NCBI GenBank assembly: GCA_947474225.1
Contig: CANJHS010000004.1
Span: 1-64,000, forward strand
Length of the DNA stretch: 64,000 bases
DNA from: Roseiflexaceae bacterium
GTDB taxonomy: Bacteria > Chloroflexota > Chloroflexia > Chloroflexales > Roseiflexaceae
Direction of reading: 5' to 3'
Shown: piece after piece, positions 6,743-15,448 of the stretch
How the letters are laid out: every line of letters starts with the position of its first letter
Numbering within the stretch: position 1 is the first letter of the stretch
Made by a program: the position numbers and the translations under genes
Notes under the pieces: generated by a model
Seen by the model: only the letters and a program-made list of their open reading frames with translations
The model's database searches: none
Told to the model about the DNA's origin: nothing

Positions 6743-9406
6743 TTACTTCTTGGCTTCGAGGACAGCCTGGGCTGCGGCCAAGCGAGCAATGACCACGCGA
6801 TACGGGCTACACGAGACGTAGTTCAACCCTGCGTTGTGACAGAACTTGACGCTGGCTGGTTCGCCGCCGTGTTCGCCACAGATACCGGTCTTCATCCCTG
6901 GGCGAGTCGCACGACCGCGCTCGACGCCCATACGGACGAGTTGGCCGACGCCTTCTTGGTCGAGAACCTGGAATGGGTCCTCTGGCAAGAGCTTCTGTTC
7001 GACATACTTCGGCAAGAACTTACCGGCATCGTCACGGCTCATACCGAAGGTTGTTTGCGTCAGGTCGTTGGTACCGAAAGAGAAGAACTCGGCTTCGGCA
7101 GCAATTTTGTCGGCAGTCAACGCAGCGCGTGGCAACTCGATCATGGTACCGACCATGTACTCGAAGTCGATTCCGCTTTCCTTCTTGACTTCTTCAGCGA
7201 CACGGACGACCAACGCCTTTTGGATGCGCAGCTCGCTGACATCACCGACCAACGGAATCATCACTTCGGGGAGAACGGTGATACCACGCTTCTTGACGGC
7301 AACAACCGCCCGGAAGATGGCCCGTGCCTGCATTTCGGTGATTTCGGGATATTCAATACCCAAACGGCACCCGCGGAAGCCGAGCATTGGGTTTGATTCG
7401 TGCATATTTTCGATTTTGCCCTTGAGGACGGCATACGAGATACCCATCTTCTTGGCCAAAGCGTCGATTTCTGCATCGCCATGTGGCAAGAACTCATGCA
7501 ACGGTGGGTCAAGGGTACGAATGGTAACGGGGAATCCGTCCATCTCGGTGAACAAGCCTTCGAAGTCGGCCTGCTGGAGTGGTTCGACTTTGGCCAAGGC
7601 TGCTTTGCGTTCTGCGACGGTCGAGGCCACAATCATCTGTCGAATGGCATCGATGCGATCGCCTTCGAAGAACATGTGCTCGGTGCGGCACAATCCGATA
7701 CCCTGTGCCCCAAACATGCGGGCGACACGTGCGTCGGTTGGGGTGTCTGCATTTGCGCGGACGCCCATCGTACGTACTTCATCCGACCAGCTGAGGAACT
7801 TGAAGAAGTAGCCGTACAACAACGACTGCTCTGGCTTCAATGTGCCACGGATAACCTGGATGACTTCGGATTCACTGGTCTTGATTTGACCGTTGTAGAC
7901 GGTACCGCTGTGACCGTCAACGGTGATGAAATCACCTTCTTTGACCACAACATCACCGGATGTGAAGATGCCTTTTTGGTAGTCGATTTCGATATCGCCA
8001 CAACCACAAACGCAGCATTTACCCATCTGACGGGCTACCACTGCGGCGTGGCTGGTCAAACCACCACGAGCAGTCAGAATTGCCGCAGAAGCGACCATGC
8101 CATGGAAATCTTCGGGTGCTGTTTCAGTGCGTACCAGGATGACTACTTCACCCTTTTCTGCCCATTCGGCTGCACGGTCAGGATCGAAGCAGACCTTGCC
8201 GCTGGCTGCGCCAGGACCTGCTGCCAAACCAGTTGCCAACTTAGGCGTCACCGCAGCGGTTTTGCCATCGACAATGGGGAACAAGAATTGATTGAGCATT
8301 TCGGGTTTGACACGGCCGAGGGCGGTCTTCTTATCGATGACGCCTTCTTCGACTAAATCAACGGCGATGCGCACAGCGGCCATGCCGGTGCGTTTGCCAT
8401 TGCGTGTCTGCAACATCCACAATTTGCCGCGCTCGATAGTGAACTCGACATCCTGGACGTCTTTGTAGTGTGCTTCGAGCTTATGCGCAATGGTGAGGAA
8501 TTCTTTGTGTGACTGAGGCAATTCTTTTGCCATCTGGTCGATGGGTTTAGGAGTGCGGATACCTGCGACGACGTCTTCGCCTTGGGCATTGATGAGGTAT
8601 TCACCAAACATGTCGTTTTCGCCAGTAGCAGGGTTGCGGGTGAAGGCAACGCCGGTAGCACTGTCGTCGCCCATGTTACCAAAGACCATGGCTTGGACGT
8701 TCACACCGGTTCCAATATTATCGGGAATCTTTTCGATGCGGCGATAGTCGATGGCACGTCGACCCATCCATGAGTTGAACACGGCCATGATTGCCATTTC
8801 CAACTGTTTGTTTGGATCTTCGGGGAAATCGTTGCCCGTGTCTTCTTTGATGAGTTTCTTGAACTGATTTGCGATGTCGGTCAGTTCTTGCGCGCTCAGG
8901 TCGGTATCGGCACGATTCTTGCCCTTGGCATGATTCATCACATGCTCGAGCTTTTCGCCATCGACGCCCAACACAATCTTGCCAAAGAGCTGCACAAAGC
9001 GACGGTATGCGTCTGCCGCAAAGCGGGGATTGCCCGTCTGCTTTGACAAACCTTCGAGGGTTTGTGCATTCAAGCCAAGATTCAAAACCGTATCCATCAT
9101 GCCTGGCATGGATTCGCGTGCACCTGAGCGTACCGACACGAGCAATGGATTGTTTGCATCGCCGAATTTCTTGCCGGATTTTGCTTCGACGTCCTTCAAT
9201 GCTTCACGTGCCTGATCCCACAAGCCTTCGGGCATTTTTTTGCCGAGGTCGTAGTACGCATTGCAGGCTTCGGTTGTAATGGTGAATCCTGGAGGAACGG
9301 GGACGCCGGTGCGGGTCATTTCGCCCATTCCTGCGCCTTTGCCACCAAGGAGTTCACGCATGGTGGAATTACCCTCGGTAAAAAGGTATACCCATTTCTT
9401 TGACAT
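6743..9406 (-). CDS. ppdK: Pyruvate, phosphate dikinase
   Basis: PPDK interconverts ATP, phosphate and pyruvate with AMP, PPi and phosphoenolpyruvate, acting in gluconeogenesis or glycolysis in the cytoplasm. The 887-residue length is usual. Visible parts are the N-terminal nucleotide domain (GGKGAGMGEM, VPVPPGFTITT), the phosphohistidine domain with TARGGLTSHAAVVAR (catalytic His within TSHAA, about residue 460), and the C-terminal PEP barrel with LCRTEHMFF, MLGFRGCRLG, FSFGTNDLTQTTFG and the catalytic-cysteine motif GICGEHGG. AGAGGAGC precedes the ATG. It is monocistronic. The regulatory protein gene (PPDK phosphotransferase) is not adjacent. Confidence 0.97.
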   Translation of the reverse strand: MSKKWVYLFTEGNSTMRELLGGKGAGMGEMTRTGVPVPPGFTITTEACNAYYDLGKKMPEGLWDQAREALKDVEAKSGKKFGDANNPLLVSVRSGARESMPGMMDTVLNLGLNAQTLEGLSKQTGNPRFAADAYRRFVQLFGKIVLGVDGEKLEHVMNHAKGKNRADTDLSAQELTDIANQFKKLIKEDTGNDFPEDPNKQLEMAIMAVFNSWMGRRAIDYRRIEKIPDNIGTGVNVQAMVFGNMGDDSATGVAFTRNPATGENDMFGEYLINAQGEDVVAGIRTPKPIDQMAKELPQSHKEFLTIAHKLEAHYKDVQDVEFTIERGKLWMLQTRNGKRTGMAAVRIAVDLVEEGVIDKKTALGRVKPEMLNQFLFPIVDGKTAAVTPKLATGLAAGPGAASGKVCFDPDRAAEWAEKGEVVILVRTETAPEDFHGMVASAAILTARGGLTSHAAVVARQMGKCCVCGCGDIEIDYQKGIFTSGDVVVKEGDFITVDGHSGTVYNGQIKTSESEVIQVIRGTLKPEQSLLYGYFFKFLSWSDEVRTMGVRANADTPTDARVARMFGAQGIGLCRTEHMFFEGDRIDAIRQMIVASTVAERKAALAKVEPLQQADFEGLFTEMDGFPVTIRTLDPPLHEFLPHGDAEIDALAKKMGISYAVLKGKIENMHESNPMLGFRGCRLGIEYPEITEMQARAIFRAVVAVKKRGITVLPEVMIPLVGDVSELRIQKALVVRVAEEVKKESGIDFEYMVGTMIELPRAALTADKIAAEAEFFSFGTNDLTQTTFGMSRDDAGKFLPKYVEQKLLPEDPFQVLDQEGVGQLVRMGVERGRATRPGMKTGICGEHGGEPASVKFCHNAGLNYVSCSPYRVVIARLAAAQAVLEAKK

Positions 9407-9526
9407 GGAAAATGCTCCTCTACTGTGCAGACTACGTATTTGGATGTGCGTTCACGCAACGGAGCGGCATATGCGTCATTGCACGCTGACATCTCCACCG
9501 GAATTTTGCACGGAAATACCGCGCCT

Positions 9527-9555
9527 AGTGTACGCCATGTTGCCGATTCGTGCAA
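9527..9555 (-). promoter_or_regulatory. Possible promoter of ppdK
   Basis: TTGCAC and TACACT are separated by 17 bases on the minus strand, about 110 bases upstream of the ppdK ATG. The same -35 hexamer (TTGCAC) occurs at 17-base spacing in front of rpsT. Only moderate matches to consensus. Confidence 0.35.
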
Positions 9556-9584
9556 GCTGGGCGACGAGACGCGGACAATTCACA

Positions 9585-10985
9585 CTATCGATTGGTACGG
9601 AGTAACCCTGCACTCCCGAGTTCTACCATCACTTCAGCGGCGGCCCGTTCTCCCGATTCAATTGCGCCTTCGAGGGTATTGGTCCAATGCGTGGCAGTTT
9701 CGCTCCCGGCCCAGTGCATCCTGCCTACGGGCGTGGCGACATTGTGGATATACGATGCCGCTCCAGGTGCAAGAAATCCATTTGCACCACGATTCCATCG
9801 TTCAGCATTCCAATCGCGTTCTATCATCCCGCGGTAGGCGAGGGCTTCTGGTCCAAACCAGTGTTGCAGTTGCTTGACAACCGCTGCGAGACGTTCGCTC
9901 CGCGGTTGCATCCCCCAGTGGTGGGCAGCTTCTCCACTAATAATGCATGCCAGTGCGCCTTCAGATGCATTGACCGGGGATACATCATGACATAACGAAA
10001 ATGGACCTGCGTCGTCGAGGACGGTCCCAGACTTACCATTTTCGCGCCAGAACGGATAGTCGTAAAACAGAATCATGGTGATGGCACGACCCATGATGAT
10101 ACGTTGTTGGAGGGCATCGCGAGCAGGAGGGAGATGTGGTTCAAAATAAATCTGCTGCGTCACCACCGGTGGCGTAGTAATAATTGCATAGCGCGCACGA
10201 AATGATGTCCCACGGGAATACGCGGTGACGCTATGTTCATCTTGGCGCATCGCGAGAATGGGTGTGTCGAGCAATATTTGTTGGCGAAACTGTTGTGTAA
10301 TTCGCTCTGCTATTCGTGCACTTCCGCCGATAACGCGTTCCTGCAATACAGCTGGACGCGTGCGGAATAGTTGCCCTGCGCCACGATGAGCAGATACTTG
10401 ATCGATGATGTAATAGAGTGAAATTTCGGTCGGTTCGGCGTGGAAGTGAACACGTGTTAACACGTTGAATAATGCAATCGTTGTTCGTGAACGACAGCTA
10501 TCGTGAAGCCACGCGGCAAACGAGCGTGTATCGATACGGCGCGCCCGTTCGAGGGATTCGTCCGTGGCTGCATCGAGTTTGCGTGCGGTGGCATCTAATA
10601 AGCGAATGAGACGGCGGTAGTCGAGCGCTACATGCGGGGCGAAGAACGGTGCACGTTTGGTATACCGCGTTGCGCGGTTGCGCAATCCGATTGTACTTTC
10701 ACCCTCGTGGTATTGATTCGTCAGTGGCAAACCGAGTTCATGCACTAGCGTGCGTAAGGCAGTGGACTGCGGGGCTACCCATTGTGCACCAAAATCATAC
10801 GATTCGCCATTGAACGTGCCGCCACCCATACGACCGCCAGCACGCTCACGCGCCTCAACGGTAATCACATTGACGCCCTCAGCGATAAGTCTGCGTGTTG
10901 CAATTAAACCGGCCAAACCCGCACCGATAATCACCACATCGGCATTAAAGCCGAGCAAATTTTGATCAAACTGCAGAGTGCTCAT
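9585..10985 (-). CDS. FAD-dependent amine oxidase (flavin monoamine oxidase family)
   Basis: The 466-residue enzyme has an N-terminal Rossmann FAD motif (VVIIGAGLAGLIATRRL, residues about 16-32), the adjoining EARERAGGRMGG motif of amine oxidases, YDFGAQWVAP, and the C-terminal FAD-contact motif MHWAGSETATHWTNTLEGAI (GxExxxxxxGxxEGAxxSGxRAA type). These mark the MAO/polyamine-oxidase/phytoene-desaturase superfamily; the closest layout is monoamine oxidase. Substrate unknown. No signal peptide, so cytoplasmic. It is the last gene of a three-gene unit, its ATG overlapping the preceding histidine phosphatase stop by four bases. Confidence 0.88.
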   Translation of the reverse strand: MSTLQFDQNLLGFNADVVIIGAGLAGLIATRRLIAEGVNVITVEARERAGGRMGGGTFNGESYDFGAQWVAPQSTALRTLVHELGLPLTNQYHEGESTIGLRNRATRYTKRAPFFAPHVALDYRRLIRLLDATARKLDAATDESLERARRIDTRSFAAWLHDSCRSRTTIALFNVLTRVHFHAEPTEISLYYIIDQVSAHRGAGQLFRTRPAVLQERVIGGSARIAERITQQFRQQILLDTPILAMRQDEHSVTAYSRGTSFRARYAIITTPPVVTQQIYFEPHLPPARDALQQRIIMGRAITMILFYDYPFWRENGKSGTVLDDAGPFSLCHDVSPVNASEGALACIISGEAAHHWGMQPRSERLAAVVKQLQHWFGPEALAYRGMIERDWNAERWNRGANGFLAPGAASYIHNVATPVGRMHWAGSETATHWTNTLEGAIESGERAAAEVMVELGSAGLLRTNR

Positions 10986-11605
10986 TGCTTCTGTTCCATA
11001 TGTGCAAGATGTGTGTGATCATTGAGGCCGATTAGATGTGTCTGTGTGTCTGTAATTCGGACGGTTGTCAACGAACAATTGTCTACCCAGAGCTTGCGAT
11101 GATGTTTGATATCGAGTTCGAGTACTGCACATATCAGTGCATTGATTGTCCCACCGTGACAGACGATGCAAAGCGTATCTGTAGGTTGATGGTTTGACAT
11201 GATCGCACGAAGGCTTGTGTATGCACGATGTTGTAGCATTGCGAATGATTCGCCGTTGGTGTATGCAGTGTACGCGGGGTCTGCAGTATAGTCTGCATAG
11301 TGCTGGGGGAATCGAAGCTGGACCTCAGGTATCGTCAAGTGCTCCCAATCCCCAACATGTTGCTCTCGCAAGGCTGGTTCATAGTTCACAGGGACAGACT
11401 GATATTCTGCGATTGCGGCAGCGGTTTGGACAGCCCGGATAAGGTCGCTTGCATATATTGCACTAAATGCTGTGGTGCGCAAGCGATGTGCAACCGCGGC
11501 TGCCTGCGTGTGGCCACGTTGATTCAACGCTACTTGTGCATGACCATACATCCGGCCGTCGCGATTGTAGTCCGTTTCACCATGGCGTACGAGAACTATA
11601 TTCAC
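10982..11605 (-). CDS. Histidine phosphatase family protein (PhoE/GpmB-like), copy 2
   Basis: This 207-residue protein opens with the catalytic LVRHGETDYNRDGRMYGH motif (RHG phosphohistidine loop), has the second arginine/glutamate region (LREQHVGDWEHLT) and the second catalytic histidine in IVCHGGTINALI. Family members hydrolyse phosphate esters such as 3-phosphoglycerate, alpha-ribazole phosphate or various sugar phosphates; specificity cannot be inferred. It is a close paralogue of the gene just upstream, sharing the EHLTIPE and NHQ/HxKxWVDNC-type stretches, so the pair arose by tandem duplication. Four-base overlaps join it to both neighbours. Confidence 0.88.
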   Translation of the reverse strand: MNIVLVRHGETDYNRDGRMYGHAQVALNQRGHTQAAAVAHRLRTTAFSAIYASDLIRAVQTAAAIAEYQSVPVNYEPALREQHVGDWEHLTIPEVQLRFPQHYADYTADPAYTAYTNGESFAMLQHRAYTSLRAIMSNHQPTDTLCIVCHGGTINALICAVLELDIKHHRKLWVDNCSLTTVRITDTQTHLIGLNDHTHLAHMEQKQ

Positions 11606-12264
11606 GCCACTGTCCCCCGTGATGTGCCTGTCACCTGAGGGATGACTGCTGCAAATGCGTCTTCTGCGTGTGCGTTGTCATTCAACGACACGAGCCGGAT
11701 ATGCCCATCGTTGTTGAGTAACGTCGTAATCGCACAATTATCTATCCACATTTTGTTATAGTGATTGACATCTAACCCCAGCACCCAACACGCAATGGCC
11801 CGAATCGTGCCACCATGGGTACAGACGACGATGGTGTCGTCGGCATGATGCGTCGCAATTATGGCTTGCATTGCGCTTACTGCACGCGCTTGGAGCTGTG
11901 TGTATGCTTCGCCACCGACATGGATCGTTGTACCGGGATTTTGCTTGAATGCAGCGTAGTTCCCAGGGAACGCTTCGCGGATTTCGGGAATCGTCAGATG
12001 TTCCCACAACCCAACATCAATTTCACGCAGCCGTGGTTCTAGGGTGATGGGGAGTTGTGTTACTTCGACGAGCGGTTGGATAGTCTGGAGACAGCGCGTC
12101 AAGTCACTGCTGTAGATTGCGGTGATGGAACGCTGTGCCAAACGACGGCCGACACGAGCTGCCTGCCGATGACCGAGCGTATTGAGTTCGATTTGGACAT
12201 GGCCCTGGTAGCGGCCGATGGCATTGTAGGCAGTTTCGCCGTGTCGGACCAAAATCAGCAGCAT
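11602..12264 (-). CDS. Histidine phosphatase family protein (PhoE/GpmB-like), copy 1
   Basis: The 220-residue first gene of the unit has LVRHGETAYNAIGRYQGHVQ with the RHG catalytic loop, YSSDLTRCLQT, LREIDVGLWEHLTIPE, and the second histidine in VVCTHGGTIRAIA. The C-terminal tail (about 15 residues) is longer than in the downstream paralogue. A TACAAT -10-like box lies about 27 bases upstream of the ATG; no strong Shine-Dalgarno site is seen. Possible roles include phosphoglycerate mutase-like or nucleotide-loop phosphatase activity; the coupling to a second copy and an amine oxidase gives no established pathway. Confidence 0.88.
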   Translation of the reverse strand: MLLILVRHGETAYNAIGRYQGHVQIELNTLGHRQAARVGRRLAQRSITAIYSSDLTRCLQTIQPLVEVTQLPITLEPRLREIDVGLWEHLTIPEIREAFPGNYAAFKQNPGTTIHVGGEAYTQLQARAVSAMQAIIATHHADDTIVVCTHGGTIRAIACWVLGLDVNHYNKMWIDNCAITTLLNNDGHIRLVSLNDNAHAEDAFAAVIPQVTGTSRGTVA

Positions 12265-12313
12265 GGGTGACTCACTCGATTAATTTTCTTCATTGTAGCG
12301 CATTCAGTCGCAC

Positions 12314-12348
12314 AAAAAAACAGGGACATCGCGTGAGCGATGTCCCTG
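12314..12348 (-). terminator. Intrinsic terminator of the substrate-binding lipoprotein gene
   Basis: On the minus strand a perfect 12-bp stem (CAGGGACATCGC, four-base loop) is followed directly by seven T residues, 16 bases after the stop codon. Confidence 0.9.
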
Positions 12349-12363
12349 CCGACAACCAAGCGA

Positions 12364-14208
12364 TTACTTGCGGTATTCGCCGACGTTGTTCTTGATGTAC
12401 ATGGAGCCTGGTACGGTGCTATATGCCGACATACCTGGCCACTGGATACCGGAGAATCCAGCCTTGTTTGCCTCGAGCTGGCTGCCGCCGACGTATGGCT
12501 TCAGCAAACCGGAGTTGACACGGTGCCAGAGGAAGATACCACCGACGTCGCTGACCAAGAGCTTTTCAGCTTCCTGGAACTGAGCGATACGACCGGTCTG
12601 ATCGTTCGAAGCCGAAGCTTCGTCGACCAACTTGTCGTAAGCGGCGTTGTTCCAGTTGTGGCGACCGCCCGAATGGAACACGCCCAGCATGTTCGAAGCA
12701 TCGAAGAAGTCGATACCGTACGAAACCATACCGAACTGAACCTGGGTTGGCTTGGCGTTCAAAGCTTCCATGAAGACTTTTTGTTCTTTGTTGGAAACTT
12801 CGACTTCGATTCCGAGGTTCGTCTTGATGGAGTCAGCGATAGCCTGGGCAGCTGCCTGCCGTGACTGGTTCTCGTTGCGCAACCACAAGGTGATCTTCGG
12901 GAAGCCCTTACCTTCTGGGTAGCCAGCTTCGGCGATCAGCTTCTTAGCAGCTTCAACGTCGTAGTTCTGGATGCCCGAAAGACCCTTCGAGTTTTCCGAG
13001 TGGAAGCCCGGCATCAAGAAGGAGTAGGCTGGGATAGCCTGGGTCGTGCCGACGGCGCCCGAGATCAAACCATCACGGTCGATCAAGTGCGAGAAGGCCT
13101 GACGGACCTTGACGTCGTTAAACGGCTTGGTCTGGTTGTCGAAGAACAGGTAGTCGGTGCGGAAGTCGTTTGCATTCACGCGAACCTGTGACTTCAAGTC
13201 TGGGTCTGCTTGAATGATGTCGACTGCTGCCTGGTCCAAGAACTCGCCGCCGACGGAGTCGACTTCACCGGCACGGTAGCCTGCGAAGAAGGTCTCTGGC
13301 TTAGCAGCGATGCTCTGGATTTCGCGGATGAATGGCTTGTTGGTGCCGGTGTACTTGTCGTTGGCAACCCAAACCAGCTTTTCGCCCTTGGTCCATTCCT
13401 TCAACATGAATGGTCCACAGGAGACGGAGGTCTTTGGATCGTTGTTGTAGTTAGGACCATACTTCTCAAATGCAGCCTTCTGCAGCGGGGTGCTGTAGAG
13501 TGCCTTGGCTGGGAAGAACGGAGCTGGCGTTTCGGTGGTGAAGACAAGGGTGTGCTCGTCTTTTGCAACGACGCCCAACTGATCGTCAGCAACTTCGCCT
13601 GCGTTGACCTTGGACCAGTTCTTGATTTCGCCTGGTGCTTGGAAGAACCATGCGAAGTCCCAGGCATGCTCTTTGTTAGCAGCATACTGGAAGGTCGTGA
13701 CGTAGTCGGCAGCGGTCACCGGCGTACCGTCGTTCCAAACCAAGTTTGGATCCAGGTTGAAGGTCCACTCTGTGCCGTCAGCATTTGATGCCCATGAAAG
13801 AGCTGCTGCTGGCTGTGGAATGAAGTTGTTGTCCAAGCGAATCAATGGTTCGCTGTGGATGTTGGTGACTGCGCCACCCTCTTCGTAGACGCTTACCAAG
13901 AAGTCAACAGTGGAGAACGACAGCGTGCTGTCGAAGTACACCTTGTACACCTGGTCTGCGACTGGGGCTGCGTCGTCTGGCAATACGTTGCCGTTTGGCA
14001 ATTTTTCGCCAGCACCGCTTGGTACTGCGGTTGGCTCTGCGGGAACTGCAGTTGCATCAATAACTGATGCTGCAGTTGGGATCGCAGTGGCTTCTTCGGG
14101 CGGTGCGGCAGTTGGCTCTGCTGCTGGAGCTGCGCCACCACAAGCTGTTACCAGCATTGCAATGACGAGTGCCAGTGCCCAACGTGCGCCTTTGTGCGTA
14201 CGGGTCAT
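12364..14208 (-). CDS. Peptide/nickel-type ABC transporter substrate-binding lipoprotein
   Basis: The 614-residue protein begins MTRTHKGARWALALVIAMLVTAC, a lipoprotein signal with lipobox LVTAC. An Ala/Pro/Thr/Glu-rich linker follows (about residues 24-75). The remainder is an SBP family 5 fold (DppA/OppA/NikA class): LSWASNADGTEWTFNLDPN, VWNDGTPVTAADYVTTF, CGPFMLKEWTKGEKLVW, VRQAFSHLIDRDGLI and the closing GFSGIQWPGM region. It captures extracellular peptides or other ligands for the permeases encoded upstream. The ATG is chosen for AAGGAG seven bases upstream and because it starts the signal peptide; an in-frame ATG 18 codons earlier has neither. Confidence 0.93.
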   Translation of the reverse strand: MTRTHKGARWALALVIAMLVTACGGAAPAAEPTAAPPEEATAIPTAASVIDATAVPAEPTAVPSGAGEKLPNGNVLPDDAAPVADQVYKVYFDSTLSFSTVDFLVSVYEEGGAVTNIHSEPLIRLDNNFIPQPAAALSWASNADGTEWTFNLDPNLVWNDGTPVTAADYVTTFQYAANKEHAWDFAWFFQAPGEIKNWSKVNAGEVADDQLGVVAKDEHTLVFTTETPAPFFPAKALYSTPLQKAAFEKYGPNYNNDPKTSVSCGPFMLKEWTKGEKLVWVANDKYTGTNKPFIREIQSIAAKPETFFAGYRAGEVDSVGGEFLDQAAVDIIQADPDLKSQVRVNANDFRTDYLFFDNQTKPFNDVKVRQAFSHLIDRDGLISGAVGTTQAIPAYSFLMPGFHSENSKGLSGIQNYDVEAAKKLIAEAGYPEGKGFPKITLWLRNENQSRQAAAQAIADSIKTNLGIEVEVSNKEQKVFMEALNAKPTQVQFGMVSYGIDFFDASNMLGVFHSGGRHNWNNAAYDKLVDEASASNDQTGRIAQFQEAEKLLVSDVGGIFLWHRVNSGLLKPYVGGSQLEANKAGFSGIQWPGMSAYSTVPGSMYIKNNVGEYRK

Positions 14209-14272
14209 CTGTGAACTCCTTAACGATAAAAAACAATAGACATCGTGTTGCCACTCTGTCATATATCAATCC

Positions 14273-14293
14273 GAATGTGGACCGCCCACATTC
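14273..14293. repeat. Inverted repeat in the leader of the substrate-binding protein gene
   Basis: GAATGTGG and CCACATTC form a perfect 8-bp inverted repeat around a five-base centre, about 65 bases upstream of the start codon. It could be an operator or an mRNA hairpin that sets the level of the binding protein above the permeases. The rest of this roughly 295-base AT-rich gap shows no gene; a TTGACA hexamer lies near the permease side on the minus strand, but no partner -10 box at normal spacing is convincing. Confidence 0.5.
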
Positions 14294-14503
14294 AGAGATT
14301 GACCAAACCAATAAGTTGACCGTATTTTAACATAACACGCAGGGATTGATACTATTCTATCATGTCAACTTCATAACGAATATATAGTTTGGTTTCGGAA
14401 TACAAAGAAATACTCTTGTACCCTACGCATCCTAATCATGTATTTCCATCCTAAATCTACGACACCGATTAGTATTTCATGTAACATATTGTCTACATTG
14501 AAC

Positions 14504-14535
14504 AAAAACGCACCCTGTGTTTGTCACAGGGTGCG
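14504..14535 (-). terminator. Intrinsic terminator after the permease pair
   Basis: On the minus strand an 11-bp perfect stem (CGCACCCTGTG with its complement, five-base loop) is followed by five T residues, 14 bases past the permease stop. It separates the permease transcript from the binding-protein gene, or attenuates read-through into it. Confidence 0.88.
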
Positions 14536-14548
14536 TTCAAATGCAATT

Positions 14549-15421
14549 TTACTTCCGTAGGCGTGGATCAAGGGCATCACGTAAACCGTCGCCGACAAAC
14601 GAGAAGCTTAACATCGTGAGGGCAATCATCATGGTTGGGAACAAGCCCAAGTGCCAATAGACCTCAATGTTGCCGAAGGATTGTCCTGCCATTTTGCCCC
14701 AGCTGGGAATTGGATCGTTAATGCCGATTCCCAAAAAGCTCAGTCCGGCTTCTGCAAACATTGTGGCCGGAATGCCCAAGGTGAACGAGATAATTAACGG
14801 TGATAACGCATTTGGCAAGAGGTGCTTGAGTGCAATATTGACATTGGTTACACCGATTGCACGAGCGGATTCGATGTATTCTTTTTCGCGGAGCGAGAGA
14901 ATTTGTGCGCGTGTCAGACGACACATTTCGATCCAGCTAATAATACCGAGTGCAATGATAATATTTATCAAGCCGCCGCCCCAGAGGGCCAATAAGAAGA
15001 GTGCAAACAGAAGCTGTGGAATCGCAGTAAAGACTTCGATTGTACCCATTACCAAAGTGTCAACCCAACCGCCCAAAAAGCCCGCAGCAGCCCCGAGTGA
15101 AACACCGATCAGGACGGCGATTATCTGGACACTTAATCCAATCGTGAGCGAAACGCGAGCTCCATAGATAATACGGCTTAATTGGTTACGGCCAATGGTG
15201 TCTGTTCCCATTGGGTATTGCCAACTAGGGAACTTACGTGACTGCGTCAAATTAGTCTTGTCATACGGCGACGGCGAAATCACATCTGCGAAAATCGCCA
15301 TAAACAAAAACATAAACACAACAAAGAGGGCTGCGACTGCGAGTTTATTGCGACTGAAGCGAATTGCCGCATCGCGCCACAAATTGGCAGGTTTCCGTTC
15401 CATCATTGGTATTGAGGTCAT
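14549..15421 (-). CDS. Peptide/nickel ABC transporter permease, DppC/OppC type
   Basis: The 290-residue inner-membrane permease has a long N-terminal part before the first helix (OppC_N type), with LAVAALFVVFMFLFMAIFADVI, then SWQYPMGTDTIGRNQLSRIIYGARVSL, a signature of DppC/OppC proteins. The cytoplasmic EAA loop that docks the ATPase is in EYIESARAIGVTNVNIALKH. About six membrane segments follow. It pairs with the DppB-type gene 27 bases upstream. No DppD/DppF ATPase gene lies in the window, so ATPases must be supplied from elsewhere. Confidence 0.93.
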   Translation of the reverse strand: MTSIPMMERKPANLWRDAAIRFSRNKLAVAALFVVFMFLFMAIFADVISPSPYDKTNLTQSRKFPSWQYPMGTDTIGRNQLSRIIYGARVSLTIGLSVQIIAVLIGVSLGAAAGFLGGWVDTLVMGTIEVFTAIPQLLFALFLLALWGGGLINIIIALGIISWIEMCRLTRAQILSLREKEYIESARAIGVTNVNIALKHLLPNALSPLIISFTLGIPATMFAEAGLSFLGIGINDPIPSWGKMAGQSFGNIEVYWHLGLFPTMMIALTMLSFSFVGDGLRDALDPRLRK

Positions 15422-15448
15422 AATTATTGTTCCTTTTGTGTAGTCCGA

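Noticed and set aside
6846-8356. Long plus-strand open frames opposite ppdK
   Set aside because: They are mirror frames of the ppdK coding sequence, have no ribosome site and no protein-family features; ppdK is unmistakable on the other strand.
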